The notes under the pieces were generated by a model, which searched no databases, was not told where the DNA came from, and worked only from the letters and a program-made list of their open reading frames with translations. From Aerococcus suis (lineage in GTDB: Bacteria; Bacillota; Bacilli; Lactobacillales; Aerococcaceae): a stretch of DNA of 64,000 nt. The stretch's first letter is position 1, and the number at the start of each line of letters is the position of its first letter. Where the stretch lies: contig NZ_FWXK01000001.1 in assembly GCF_900176325.1 (NCBI RefSeq), forward strand, positions 1 to 64,000. Direction: 5' to 3'. The position numbers and the translations under genes were made by a program. Positions 1-6,726 of the stretch are shown one piece after another.

Positions 1-147
1 CGAGGATTATATAAGAAAACCCGAAAAGAAGGCACTCTCTTCGGGTTTTCGGTCTGTACTGAAATCAAGGTATTATTGGGAATCCCAGCTTAAATCATAG
101 ATACCGTAAGGGATTTTATTCTTTATTTAAAACTTTGCAACAGAACC
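1..147. mobile_element. Right end of an IS6-family (IS1216-like) element, truncated by window edge
   Basis: The segment ends at 126-147 with the terminal sequence typical of IS6-family elements (read outward-in on the minus strand it begins GGTTCTGTTGCAAAGTTTTA). A hairpin with 11-bp arms (GAAAACCCGAA at 15-25 and TTCGGGTTTTC at 40-50) lies inside it. No transposase codons are visible in the part shown, so this would be the non-coding end; the transposase, if present, lies left of the window. The family assignment rests on the terminal repeat only. The exact inner boundary is not determinable. Confidence 0.65.
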
Positions 148-169
148 TTTAAAACTTTGCAACAGAACC
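126..169. repeat. Perfect 22-bp tandem duplication of the IS6-type terminal repeat
   Basis: Positions 126-147 and 148-169 are identical 22-mers, each containing AACTTTGCAACAGAACC. Each copy is the outer end of an IS6-family element, so a second element end sits directly against the first with no spacer. This would fit a deletion of a neighbouring copy or a nested insertion. It marks the junction between mobile DNA and the oxidoreductase gene. Confidence 0.85.
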
Positions 170-170
170 A

Positions 171-212
171 AAAAAAGCAAGTAACATAGCAAGGAATTAC
201 TACGATACTTGC
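171..212 (-). terminator. Rho-independent terminator of the MDR oxidoreductase gene
   Basis: Read on the minus strand, AGCAAGTA (205-212) pairs with TACTTGCT (176-183) and is followed by a T run (171-175). It lies 20 bases past the stop of the oxidoreductase gene and directly against the duplicated IS end. Confidence 0.7.
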
Positions 213-232
213 TATTCGTGATCATTTTTGAC

Positions 233-1195
233 CTAATATGCATTTGATTCAGTTTCAGCAACTAGCACGATTTTTCCTACTGCATGGTGCGTTTCACTGA
301 GTTCATGTGCAGCATAAATCCCCGCTTGGTTCAGCGGAAATTCAGCGCCAATCACGCTTTTTAGTTTCTTTTCAGCCATCAGCTTAACTAAGGATGCTAA
401 TTCTTCGCCATTTGGTTTCAGCCAGATAGCCTCAGCATGAATCCCTTTTTTTTGAATCCGTGGATCTTTGTCTATCGAAAGAAGACTGATTAAACGTCCT
501 TCAGGCTTCAGGACAGTGATGCTTTTTCGTTGTACCTCTCCTGCCATTGTGTCAAGAACCAAATCAATCTCACTTAAAGTAGTCTCAAAATCAGTCGTAT
601 GATAATCAATCACTTCATCAGCACCTAATTCTTTTAATAGCTGATGATTTTTCGGACTAGCCGTAGTAATTACATACGCGCCAGCTTCTTTCGCTAATTG
701 AATCGCATATATTCCCACGCCACCAGCTCCAGCATGAATGAGCACCTTTTGTCCTGCTTGAAGTTTCCCATGGGTAAATAGTGCTTGATAAGCGGTCAAA
801 CCAGCTAAAGGTAGTGCACCTGCATCTTTAAATGATACTTCTTCCGGTAATTTTGCTAGAAGATGATCATCAACAATTGTGTGCTCTGCATACGTACCAA
901 ACCGAGTCGTATCTGGTCTAGCGGCAACCCAATCACCAACTTTCCAGTCAGAAACCTGTGAACCTACCTCTTCAATGATACCTGCAACATCCCAGCCTAA
1001 AATAATCGGGAATTCCCATGGCATCATTTGTTGCAAATATCCTTCACGTAACTTCCAATCAAGTGGATTTACCGAAGTTGCTTTTACTTTAACCAACACT
1101 TGATGAGCGGATAACTCAGGTAACGTCACAGTTGCATCTGTCAGTTGTTCTTTCCCGCCGTATTGATTAATTACGACTGCTTTTGTCGTTGTCAT
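233..1195 (-). CDS. NADP-dependent medium-chain (zinc-free) oxidoreductase, quinone-reductase type
   Basis: A 320-residue MDR-superfamily protein. The N-terminal GroES-like half (about 1-130) carries the family pattern around LGWDVAGIIEEVG (66-78). The Rossmann half has the dinucleotide-binding AGAGGVG at 155-161. The structural-zinc cysteine cluster of true alcohol dehydrogenases is absent, which fits the quinone-oxidoreductase-like/alkenal-reductase branch; the substrate is unknown. The ATG at 1195 has AAAGGATG upstream. The gene lies directly downstream of the ohr remnant (1220-1297) on the same strand and across from ohrR, so it is probably transcribed from the OhrR-controlled promoter and may be part of an organic-peroxide or aldehyde response (inference). 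Confidence 0.85.
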   Translation of the reverse strand: MTTTKAVVINQYGGKEQLTDATVTLPELSAHQVLVKVKATSVNPLDWKLREGYLQQMMPWEFPIILGWDVAGIIEEVGSQVSDWKVGDWVAARPDTTRFGTYAEHTIVDDHLLAKLPEEVSFKDAGALPLAGLTAYQALFTHGKLQAGQKVLIHAGAGGVGIYAIQLAKEAGAYVITTASPKNHQLLKELGADEVIDYHTTDFETTLSEIDLVLDTMAGEVQRKSITVLKPEGRLISLLSIDKDPRIQKKGIHAEAIWLKPNGEELASLVKLMAEKKLKSVIGAEFPLNQAGIYAAHELSETHHAVGKIVLVAETESNAY

Positions 1196-1219
1196 CTTGC
1201 TTCATCCTTTCAAATAAAA

Positions 1220-1297
1220 TTAGATTGCTTTTACTGATACTTCAATATTTCCACGAGTTGCACGAGTAATCATTTTTGTTGAAAAAACTTTTTTCAT
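1220..1297 (-). pseudogene. ohrA: Internal-deletion remnant of an organic hydroperoxide resistance (Ohr/OsmC) gene
   Basis: A 25-codon reading frame with ATG at 1297, a plausible GGAA ribosome site and stop TAA at 1220-1222. It begins MKKVFSTKMI, like the start of Ohr proteins, and ends TRATRGNIEVSVKAI, like their C-terminus, where the second peroxidatic cysteine motif (CPYS) normally precedes the ATRGN segment. The central roughly 110 residues, including both active-site cysteines, are missing. The neighbour across the intergenic region is ohrR, which supports the identity. The call rests on my recall of the family ends, not on an alignment. Confidence 0.7.
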
Positions 1298-1352
1298 ATC
1301 TATTCCTACTTTCTGACATTTGTTTGGTTTTACCTTACTGAATACATTGTAC

Positions 1353-1365
1353 ACAATTTAATTGT
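1353..1365. promoter_or_regulatory. OhrR operator
   Basis: ACAATT-T-AATTGT is a perfect inverted repeat with 6-bp arms, in the middle of the ohr/ohrR intergenic region. It matches the core of the known Bacillus OhrR operator (TACAATT-AATTGTA type). It would control the divergent ohr-remnant/oxidoreductase transcript and possibly ohrR itself. Confidence 0.75.
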
Positions 1366-1417
1366 ATTTGAGGAATAATTTGTTTCTGTTAAAATAAAAA
1401 GAAAGGAGTTGCTTCAA

Positions 1418-1852
1418 ATGAACGCAAATGACAATCCATTACAAAATGAATTATGTTTTCAACTTTATGTTGCTTCAAAAGAAAGCATTCGCATGTACAA
1501 ACCTTTCTTAGATGAAGTCGACTTGACCTACACAGGCTTTATTACCTTAATGGCTATCGAGGACAACTTATCTGTAAAACAACTCGGTGAGCGACTATTT
1601 CTAGACTCGGGCACGCTAAGCCCTTTATTAAAAAAGATGGAAAAACAAGGACTATTGCATCGCATACGAGCTAGCACCGACGAACGGCAATTGGTTATTC
1701 AGCTGACCGAGAAAGGAAAATCACTGCAAGAAAAACTTCCGTGCATTTCACGTGATGTCTACCAATCAATAACCAAATCAAGTGAATCTGGTGTATATGG
1801 CAATCTGATTTCACAATTAATTCAGCTAAACCAAAGCTTCCGTAAGGTTTAA
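1418..1852 (+). CDS. ohrR: OhrR, MarR-family organic-peroxide sensor repressor
   Basis: A 144-residue MarR-family winged-helix protein. It has the OhrR hallmarks: the N-terminal ELCFQLY with a lone redox cysteine at residue 13 (C15 in Bacillus OhrR), the DNA-recognition stretch LDSGTLSPLLKKMEKQGL, and the wing DERQLVIQLTEKG. The family represses ohr and is inactivated when the cysteine is oxidised by organic hydroperoxides. I start at ATG 1418, which is 9 bases after AAAGGAG (1402-1408); a TTG at 1409 abuts that site and is unlikely. The regulator and its operator are intact although the ohr target is reduced to a stub, so the remaining regulated gene is probably the MDR oxidoreductase. Confidence 0.9.
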   Translation: MNANDNPLQNELCFQLYVASKESIRMYKPFLDEVDLTYTGFITLMAIEDNLSVKQLGERLFLDSGTLSPLLKKMEKQGLLHRIRASTDERQLVIQLTEKGKSLQEKLPCISRDVYQSITKSSESGVYGNLISQLIQLNQSFRKV

Positions 1853-1892
1853 TCTACAAAAATGAAACTAAATTTGCTAGAATAAAAAATCC

Positions 1893-1948
1893 ATAAACTC
1901 CATTAGTTTGCGAAACACCTAATGGAGTTTATAGACTTTTTGTTTTTA
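1893..1948. terminator. Strong terminator after ohrR
   Basis: ATAAACTCCATTAG (1893-1906) pairs perfectly with CTAATGGAGTTTAT (1919-1932). T-rich sequence follows, and an A run (1883-1889) precedes it, so it could act in both directions. Confidence 0.85.
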
Positions 1949-2413
1949 GCTGAACAATTCTTTCTCAGGCTCTTTGAGTTAATCAATACTTCTAATAACT
2001 GGAATGGCAACCCTTTTTTGACAAAAATTATAAAGTGTAAAAAACAGGTACTTGTTATCTAATCCGATTGTCCTTGACAACGAGCCACCATGGACGTGGA
2101 ATAACCGTGGCGAAGCAACGATTAAATGTATCGTCCACTACGCAACGCTACCACATCCATGCTCATTATCAAGGATTCGCTCCGCCAATCTCAGATTTCG
2201 AATGCCGATTGGTATCTCATATCCCAAAGAACCATGTAACTGGAATGAAGTCAATATCTGAGATACCTTTTCTTGAGCGTTTTTTCGAAAAAGTCCACTC
2301 CGGGAGTGTTCCAGAGTTTCCATCAGCCCTCAAGCTAAAAAATGCTTGACCGCTGATGGAAGCTCTGAAGAATTGAACCCGTGGTCTTTGTCGGAAAAAA
2401 TGGGTTTGGAAGG
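1949..2413. other. Palindrome-rich non-coding stretch between ohrR and the dead IS
   Basis: No credible gene is seen here. From 2211 on, inverted repeats follow one another: GGTATCTCA (2211-2219) with TGAGATACC (2259-2267); a T/A palindrome around 2281-2290; CACTCC-G-GGAGTG (2296-2308); and the large quasi-palindrome 2312-2367. Short open frames on both strands have no ribosome site. Possible explanations are an IS end, a plasmid single-strand origin or a structured RNA. The neighbouring LtrC/ArdC-like fragment favours a plasmid or conjugative source. Confidence 0.5.
2312..2367. repeat. 56-bp quasi-palindrome with symmetric mismatches
   Basis: The arms are CAGAG-t-TTCCATCAGC-cct-CAAGC and GCTTG-acc-GCTGATGGAA-g-CTCTG around an 8-base loop (2336-2343). 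Twenty base pairs form, interrupted by a 1x1 and a 3x3 internal loop at mirror-image places. No T run follows on either side, so a simple terminator is unlikely. It lies about 45 bases beyond the stop of the IS3-type transposase remnant. Confidence 0.7.
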
Positions 2414-3230
2414 CTATGCCGCCTCTCGTGACGCGTTTTCCATTTGAAGTGGTGTGAGATAGGATAACGAGCTATAGATTCGTTTCCGGTTGTAAAAACG
2501 ATGGATATAACCGAAAACATCCACTTTGGCTTCTCCAAATGTTTTATAAACGGGCTGACAGTAAATGCGCTCTTTCTTGATTGTGGCGGGGAAAGACTCT
2601 ATACCTGCGTTATCATAAGGACAGCTTTTCTTACTGAAGGAATGCTGAATTTCTGTCTTTTCAAGTGTTTCTTCGTAGCGTTGTGAGGTGTATTGGGATC
2701 CAAGATCACTGTGGAGAATCAACGATCCTTTTTCATAGTTTCGATTTAATAGCGCATCTTTTAATGTATCCAATATCAAACTAGTTTCCATTATTTTGCT
2801 AAAAGAGTAGCCGATAATCATTTTGGAATGCAAATCTAGGATGGTGGATAAATAACACCAACCGTCTTTCTTAGTTTGAACCTAGGTAATATCCGTCACC
2901 CATTTTTGATTAAGTGCCGTTGTGGTAAAACCTTGATTCAATAAATTAGGGCGTTCGGCTACTTTGTTTTGTGAAGGTGTCGGTTTATAGTTTGCTCAAT
3001 GACAAGATACAAGACCGAGCTGACGCATAATCATTTGAACACGCTTGATACTGCAGATTCTCTCTTCTTGTAATGCCGCCAGTTCTTTTTCCAGAAGAGC
3101 GTGAATACGACGGGCGCCGTATGTGCCTTCACCTTCTTCATAGAAAATCCGCTTGATTCTCTTTTTTAAATCTTGAGCTTCTAGTTTACGAGCGGTAGGG
3201 GCATACTCCTTTAACCAGTCGGTGCCACTT
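2414..3230 (-). pseudogene. IS3-family transposase (OrfB, DDE integrase), dead
   Basis: One reading frame on the minus strand encodes an OrfB-type transposase. It has the HTH_21 region (GTYGARRIHALLEKE), then NQKWVTDIT with the first catalytic Asp, HSDLGSQYTS with the second Asp, and NAGIESFPATIKKE with the catalytic Glu. Two in-frame stops break it: a TGA at 2996-2998 and a TAG at 2882-2884, which sits where DITY is expected. The frame continues unchanged across both stops, so these are point mutations. OrfA is not present. Upstream (about 3230) it runs in frame into an unrelated plasmid-type sequence, so the left boundary is approximate. Confidence 0.85.
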
Positions 3231-3715
3231 TTTTCTCCCACCCATGTGTGTGCAATTTCATTAGGGTTTTTTGTCGTGAGAATCCGATACTTCTGTGGTC
3301 CCATTGTTTTTAAATGCAGCTCTAAATCATAAACACGATGTGTCCCAATCTGCGTAATGGGTTCAATCGTATGAATAGAAAAGAAAGCCTGTGCTAGCGC
3401 GCTATTCTTTAATTTTGACGCGTCTTTTAAGTTTACCTGCACATTTAGTTGTTCATGCTCTAAAAGTGTCTCTAAACGTGAAATAAGGGTATGTGAAACA
3501 TGCTTTACTTCTTCCAGAGCCGTTTCGAGTTCTGTCACGTGTTCTAAATTCTACGTCCATTGTGCCGTGTAGTGCAAGGAATGGGCTTTCGTATCTAAGC
3601 CAAACGCATGTGCCACCACATAGGCCGTCATTTCAGCTTGGTATTCTAAGACTGGTGTCTCCTGCAGCGCTTTTTCATTTTTTAAGGCTTTTGTCCCAGA
3701 CTCATTTAGAAAGCG
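3231..3715 (-). pseudogene. LtrC/ArdC-like plasmid or conjugation gene, 5'- and 3'-truncated
   Basis: Translation gives FLNESGTKALKNEK...LEYQAEMTAYVVAHAFGLDT...LHYTAQWT, a stop (TAG at 3551-3553), then NLEHVTELETALEEVKHVSH and about 100 more residues. The E-x-x-AE-x-x-AYVVAHxFGLDT segment resembles the metallopeptidase-like part of ArdC/LtrC-family proteins encoded by conjugative plasmids of lactic acid bacteria (identity by recall). Its N-terminus is missing beyond about 3715, and its C-terminus is replaced by the IS3-type transposase in the same frame. It indicates that plasmid-derived DNA was integrated here. Confidence 0.55.
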
Positions 3716-3755
3716 GATTTATCATATTTTCACATTCTTTTCACGAAGCTTTGGT

Positions 3756-3784
3756 TTGAAAAAGACCCACATGAGTATTATAGT
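3756..3784 (+). promoter_or_regulatory. Promoter of the P450 peroxygenase gene
   Basis: TTGAAA (3756-3761), a 17-base spacer and TATAGT (3779-3784) form a good vegetative promoter about 34 bases upstream of the start codon. It lies just right of the mobile debris, so the gene keeps its own promoter. Confidence 0.65.
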
Positions 3785-3817
3785 TAACTTATCAGAAAAG
3801 AAAAAGGAGAATGTACA

Positions 3818-5077
3818 ATGAAGGAAGTACCAGAAACAAAGATTAAACTGACCGAGGCGAAAGATTTACTTGATCACGGTTATAATCTTTTATCGGTGAT
3901 TCGTGAAGATGTCGATGCTCCGGTAGCAAAAGCAAAATTTTTAACTAAAGAAATAATTACGATATATGGTGAAGAAGCTGCTAAGAAATTCTATGATCCA
4001 ACAAAGTTTAAACGTGAAGGGGCAATGCCTAAACCTGTATTGAAAACCTTGTTTGGAGAAGATGGCGTTCAAACCTTAGATGGAGAAGCTCATCATCATC
4101 GAAAGAATTATTTTATGGACTTAATGGTCCCAGAACGGATGGATGAGTACGCTGAAATCTTAGACAGACACCTAACAGAAAAAATGGAGGCACAACACGG
4201 AAAGTTTGAATTATTTGAGTTAGCGAAGCTAGTGTTGTTTGAAGCCATTGCAGAATGGTCTGGGATTAACTTGGATCGTTTAAGTGAAAATGAGATTAAA
4301 GATTTAGCTGAGAAACAAATTTCTATGATCAGTGGAGCAATTACCTCACCAACCGATCATATTAAAGGAATTTCTGATCGAAATGATTCGGAAGAGTGGG
4401 CACAAGAGTTAATTAAAGAAGCTCGCGAAAATCCTGTTCCAGGCAAAGAACATTTAGCTTTATATACTTTCGCTCAAGCGACAGATTTAGAGGGAGAATT
4501 ATTGCCAGTAGAAGTTGCGGCAGTTGAATTACTGAACATTATTCGTCCAACAGTCGCTTTAACTGTCTGGATGGCATTGATGGGACATGCTTTATTTGCT
4601 AAGGACGGTGTATATGATGAATTGAAAGCTGACTTTAAAAACTTACAAGATCCTTTCATTCAAGAGATGCGTCGATACTATCCTTTCTTCCCAATGCTAC
4701 CAGCAATCGCAATTGATGATGTTGAAATCGATGGTTACCGTATTCCTAAAGACACTTGGACAGTTTTAGACCTTTATGGTACGAATCATGATGAACGAAC
4801 TGTAGATGACCCAGAAAAGTTTGAAATCCGTCGCTATCTAGGGCGTGCAAAAGATTTATCTTATGAAGAAGAATATGAAATGATTGCTCAAGGTGGAGGA
4901 AAATTCAGAGAAATGCACCGTTGTGCGGGAGAATGGATCACTTTACATAGTATGCGAGTATTCTCGGATCATTTAGTCAATAAGAATGAGTTCTCGATTC
5001 CGGAGCAGGATTGGGAAATTCCAATGAATCAGTTCCCAACCTATCCGAAAGATCGATCATTACTCTTTAAAGAATAA
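3818..5077 (+). CDS. Cytochrome P450 fatty-acid peroxygenase (CYP152 family)
   Basis: 419 residues, close to the 417 of Bacillus subtilis CypC/YbdT. CYP152 enzymes use hydrogen peroxide directly to hydroxylate (or decarboxylate) long-chain fatty acids, without a redox partner. The heme-ligand loop is GGGKFREMHRCAGEW with Cys369. The Arg-Pro pair that binds the substrate carboxylate in this family is at R243-P244 (NIIRPTVAL), matching R242 of the Bacillus enzyme. AAGGAG lies upstream of the ATG. It is flanked on both sides by mobile-element debris and is monocistronic with its own promoter and terminator, which suggests either acquisition or survival of an island. Chain position preference and physiological role cannot be read from sequence. 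Confidence 0.93.
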   Translation: MKEVPETKIKLTEAKDLLDHGYNLLSVIREDVDAPVAKAKFLTKEIITIYGEEAAKKFYDPTKFKREGAMPKPVLKTLFGEDGVQTLDGEAHHHRKNYFMDLMVPERMDEYAEILDRHLTEKMEAQHGKFELFELAKLVLFEAIAEWSGINLDRLSENEIKDLAEKQISMISGAITSPTDHIKGISDRNDSEEWAQELIKEARENPVPGKEHLALYTFAQATDLEGELLPVEVAAVELLNIIRPTVALTVWMALMGHALFAKDGVYDELKADFKNLQDPFIQEMRRYYPFFPMLPAIAIDDVEIDGYRIPKDTWTVLDLYGTNHDERTVDDPEKFEIRRYLGRAKDLSYEEEYEMIAQGGGKFREMHRCAGEWITLHSMRVFSDHLVNKNEFSIPEQDWEIPMNQFPTYPKDRSLLFKE

Positions 5078-5091
5078 AATAAGCTATAAGC

Positions 5092-5123
5092 AAAAAAGAG
5101 GCTTTTGTCCCAGCCTCTTTTTT
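5092..5123 (+). terminator. Terminator of the P450 gene
   Basis: GAGGC (5098-5102) pairs with GCCTC (5113-5117), extended by an A run before it and a T run after it (5118-5123). It starts 15 bases past the stop codon. Confidence 0.8.
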
Positions 5124-5213
5124 ATTCCTAATTACACTTTCTGAAAGACTTATTATTAACAATATGGAGAAAAATATCTCTACTTCTCTACTATCAAAAA
5201 AAAACAGAAGATA

Positions 5214-5261
5214 TTAATCCAAAAATACTAAATCAAAAAAATATTCCTTTACTTTATCCAT
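5214..5261 (-). CDS. Possible 15-residue peptide ORF
   Basis: ATG at 5261 is preceded by a perfect AGGAGG (5266-5271, spacing 4), and the frame reads MDKVKEYFFDLVFLD before TAA (5214-5216). A TTGACT and A/T-rich -10-like sequences lie about 60-80 bases upstream. It may be the 5' stub of a gene lost when the P450 or IS256-type DNA arrived, or a short peptide. Nothing identifies a function. The rest of 5124-5369 shows no other gene. Confidence 0.3.
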   Translation of the reverse strand: MDKVKEYFFDLVFLD

Positions 5262-5369
5262 AGCTCCTCCTTTATTTTTCATCATTTACCTTATCTAAAT
5301 AATCATAGAATATTTAGTATGAAGTATATCAAAGTCAAAATACGCAAATTTAGGGTCGTTCATAACGTT

Positions 5370-5396
5370 GATAAAGTCCATATAATTGTGTAGAAG
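5370..5396. repeat. Left terminal inverted repeat of an IS256-family element
   Basis: Begins GATAAAGTCCATATAATTGT, matching my recollection of IS256-family ends, and lies 100 bases upstream of an IS256-type transposase start. The matching right end is not in the window. Confidence 0.65.
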
Positions 5397-5469
5397 ATAA
5401 AAGGTCATGTAACAGCCCTTTTACGGTACAATGTTTTTAACCACAAAAACATACCCAGGAGGACGTTAC

Positions 5470-5712
5470 ATGACCCAAGTACATTTTACACTGAACAACG
5501 AAGAGGTTCAAAGTATTATTGAACATTCGGTAAAAGATGAAGTTTCTAAAAGTATTTTGACCACTGTTTTCAACCAATTGATGGAAAATCAACGAACAGA
5601 ATATATTCAAGCCGATGACTATGAACGTTCATAAAGTCGTCAGAGTCAAAGAAATGGCTATTATGAGCGAGACTTTACGATTCGTGTGAGCACACTCGAA
5701 TTAAAAGTGCCA
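5470..5712 (+). pseudogene. IS256-family transposase, N-terminal fragment
   Basis: ATG 5470 follows AGGAGG (5457-5462). It encodes MTQVHFTLNNEEVQSIIEHS... as in IS256-type transposases, up to DDYERS. A TAA at 5632-5634 interrupts the frame, which then continues SRQSQRNGYYERDFTIRV to LELKVP at 5712. All catalytic DDE residues are missing. The fragment ends exactly where the truncated P-type ATPase begins on the other strand, so the insertion or a later deletion created that junction. Confidence 0.88.
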
Positions 5713-6520
5713 TTCCACGATAAAAGCTTTGATGCCAGATCCATCCTAATAAAAATGGCATTAACAGAATAAACAAAGGAACAATAACTAAAACCATTTT
5801 GACATAAGTATTTTCAATTTTTTTAATATAGCTATTGGTACGTGATGGGGTGTTTTGTGCTTCATCAACCATTCGAATGACTTTGGAGAAAAGAGTATCT
5901 TCATTTTCTACAGTTACCTTCATATCAAAGGCATTATCGGTATTAATCGTTCCTCCGACAATCCCTTCTCCATTTTGTTTAGTTACAGGTAATGGCTCTC
6001 CAGTAATAGCTGCTTCATCCATAGTTGCAAAGTCCGAAAGTAATTCCCCATCAATGGGAACTGATTCTCCTTTCCGAATTTGAAGTCGATCCCCAATTTT
6101 TAATTCTTTAGTAGGAACTTCTTCAATTTCACCATTATCTGTATATCGTCTTGCCACATCTGGAGTTAAATTCATTAATTTAGTAATAGAGTCTGACGTT
6201 CTCGCTATTGCCATATCTTCTAAAGATTCCGCAAGTGAGAAAATAAAAATTAACATTGCACCTTCACGAAATTCGCCCATAAATGCTGCTCCTATGGCTG
6301 CTAGAACCATCAATAAGTCAACATTGACTTTATGTTTGTGAAATAAATCTTTATAAACATTTTTACCAGATTCCCATCCTCCAATAATGGCTCCGATGAT
6401 ATATAAGAATGGCGAGATAAAATTATCCTCATTCATTTCAAAAATAAAGGCAATAATAAGAAAAATAGCACAGATGATTGTCATCGTCATTTCCCTATTT
6501 TTCTTCATCCACTCTCCCAT
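5699..6520 (-). pseudogene. ZosA/PmtA-type (P1B-4) metal-exporting P-type ATPase, C-terminal half deleted
   Basis: ATG 6520 follows GGGGAGAG. The protein has no N-terminal metal-binding domain. It starts with two membrane segments (about 13-27 and 36-50), the KVNVDLLM and GAMLIFIFSLAESLE helices, and the actuator motif TGEP at 173-176. It ends at about residue 274 (RGMALLI) and then runs 7 foreign codons to a stop. The metal-site helix, the DKTG phosphorylation site and the nucleotide-binding domains are all missing, so it cannot pump. The absent metal-binding domain and the PerR box upstream point to the ZosA (Bacillus) / PmtA (Streptococcus pyogenes, Fe(II) efflux) group. The junction lies in bases 5699-5712 shared with the IS256-type fragment. 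Confidence 0.85.
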
Positions 6521-6601
6521 TGTTCTCTCCCCTTTTATTCAGATGATTGTGAAATTTTTTATAATCTAATTAAATTATCGTAATATCCAGAGTTAATCTA
6601 T

Positions 6602-6616
6602 TTATAATCATTCTAA
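6602..6616. promoter_or_regulatory. PerR box
   Basis: TTATAATCATTCTAA matches the Bacillus PerR consensus TTATAATNATTATAA at all but one defined position. It lies about 80 bases upstream of the truncated metal ATPase. PerR controls zosA in Bacillus and pmtA in streptococci, so box and gene support each other. Zur and Fur sites are similar in sequence and cannot be fully excluded. Confidence 0.65.
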
Positions 6617-6677
6617 ATAAACTTAGGGGTATGTTACTCTTTTCGCATGGTTAGTGAATAAATGGTCATTATTTCAC

Positions 6678-6707
6678 GAAAAAAGAGAGTGAATTAACCA
6701 CTCTCTT
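6678..6707 (-). terminator. Terminator downstream of hflX
   Basis: AAGAGAGTG (6683-6691) pairs with CACTCTCTT (6699-6707). On the minus strand the hairpin is followed by a T run (6678-6684 region). It closes the long minus-strand gene group to the right. Confidence 0.85.
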
Positions 6708-6726
6708 ATCCTCACAATTTACGATG

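Noticed and set aside
879..1103. 74-codon open frame opposite the MDR oxidoreductase
   Set aside because: It lies wholly antisense to a well-supported gene, has no ribosome site and its composition follows the other strand.
2052..2349. Two overlapping plus-strand frames of 69 and 93 codons
   Set aside because: They run through the palindrome cluster, lack ribosome sites and have peptide composition typical of non-coding DNA.
3493..3759. 88-codon plus-strand frame over the LtrC/ArdC-like remnant
   Set aside because: The minus-strand reading shows family-like protein sequence across this segment; the plus frame has no ribosome site.
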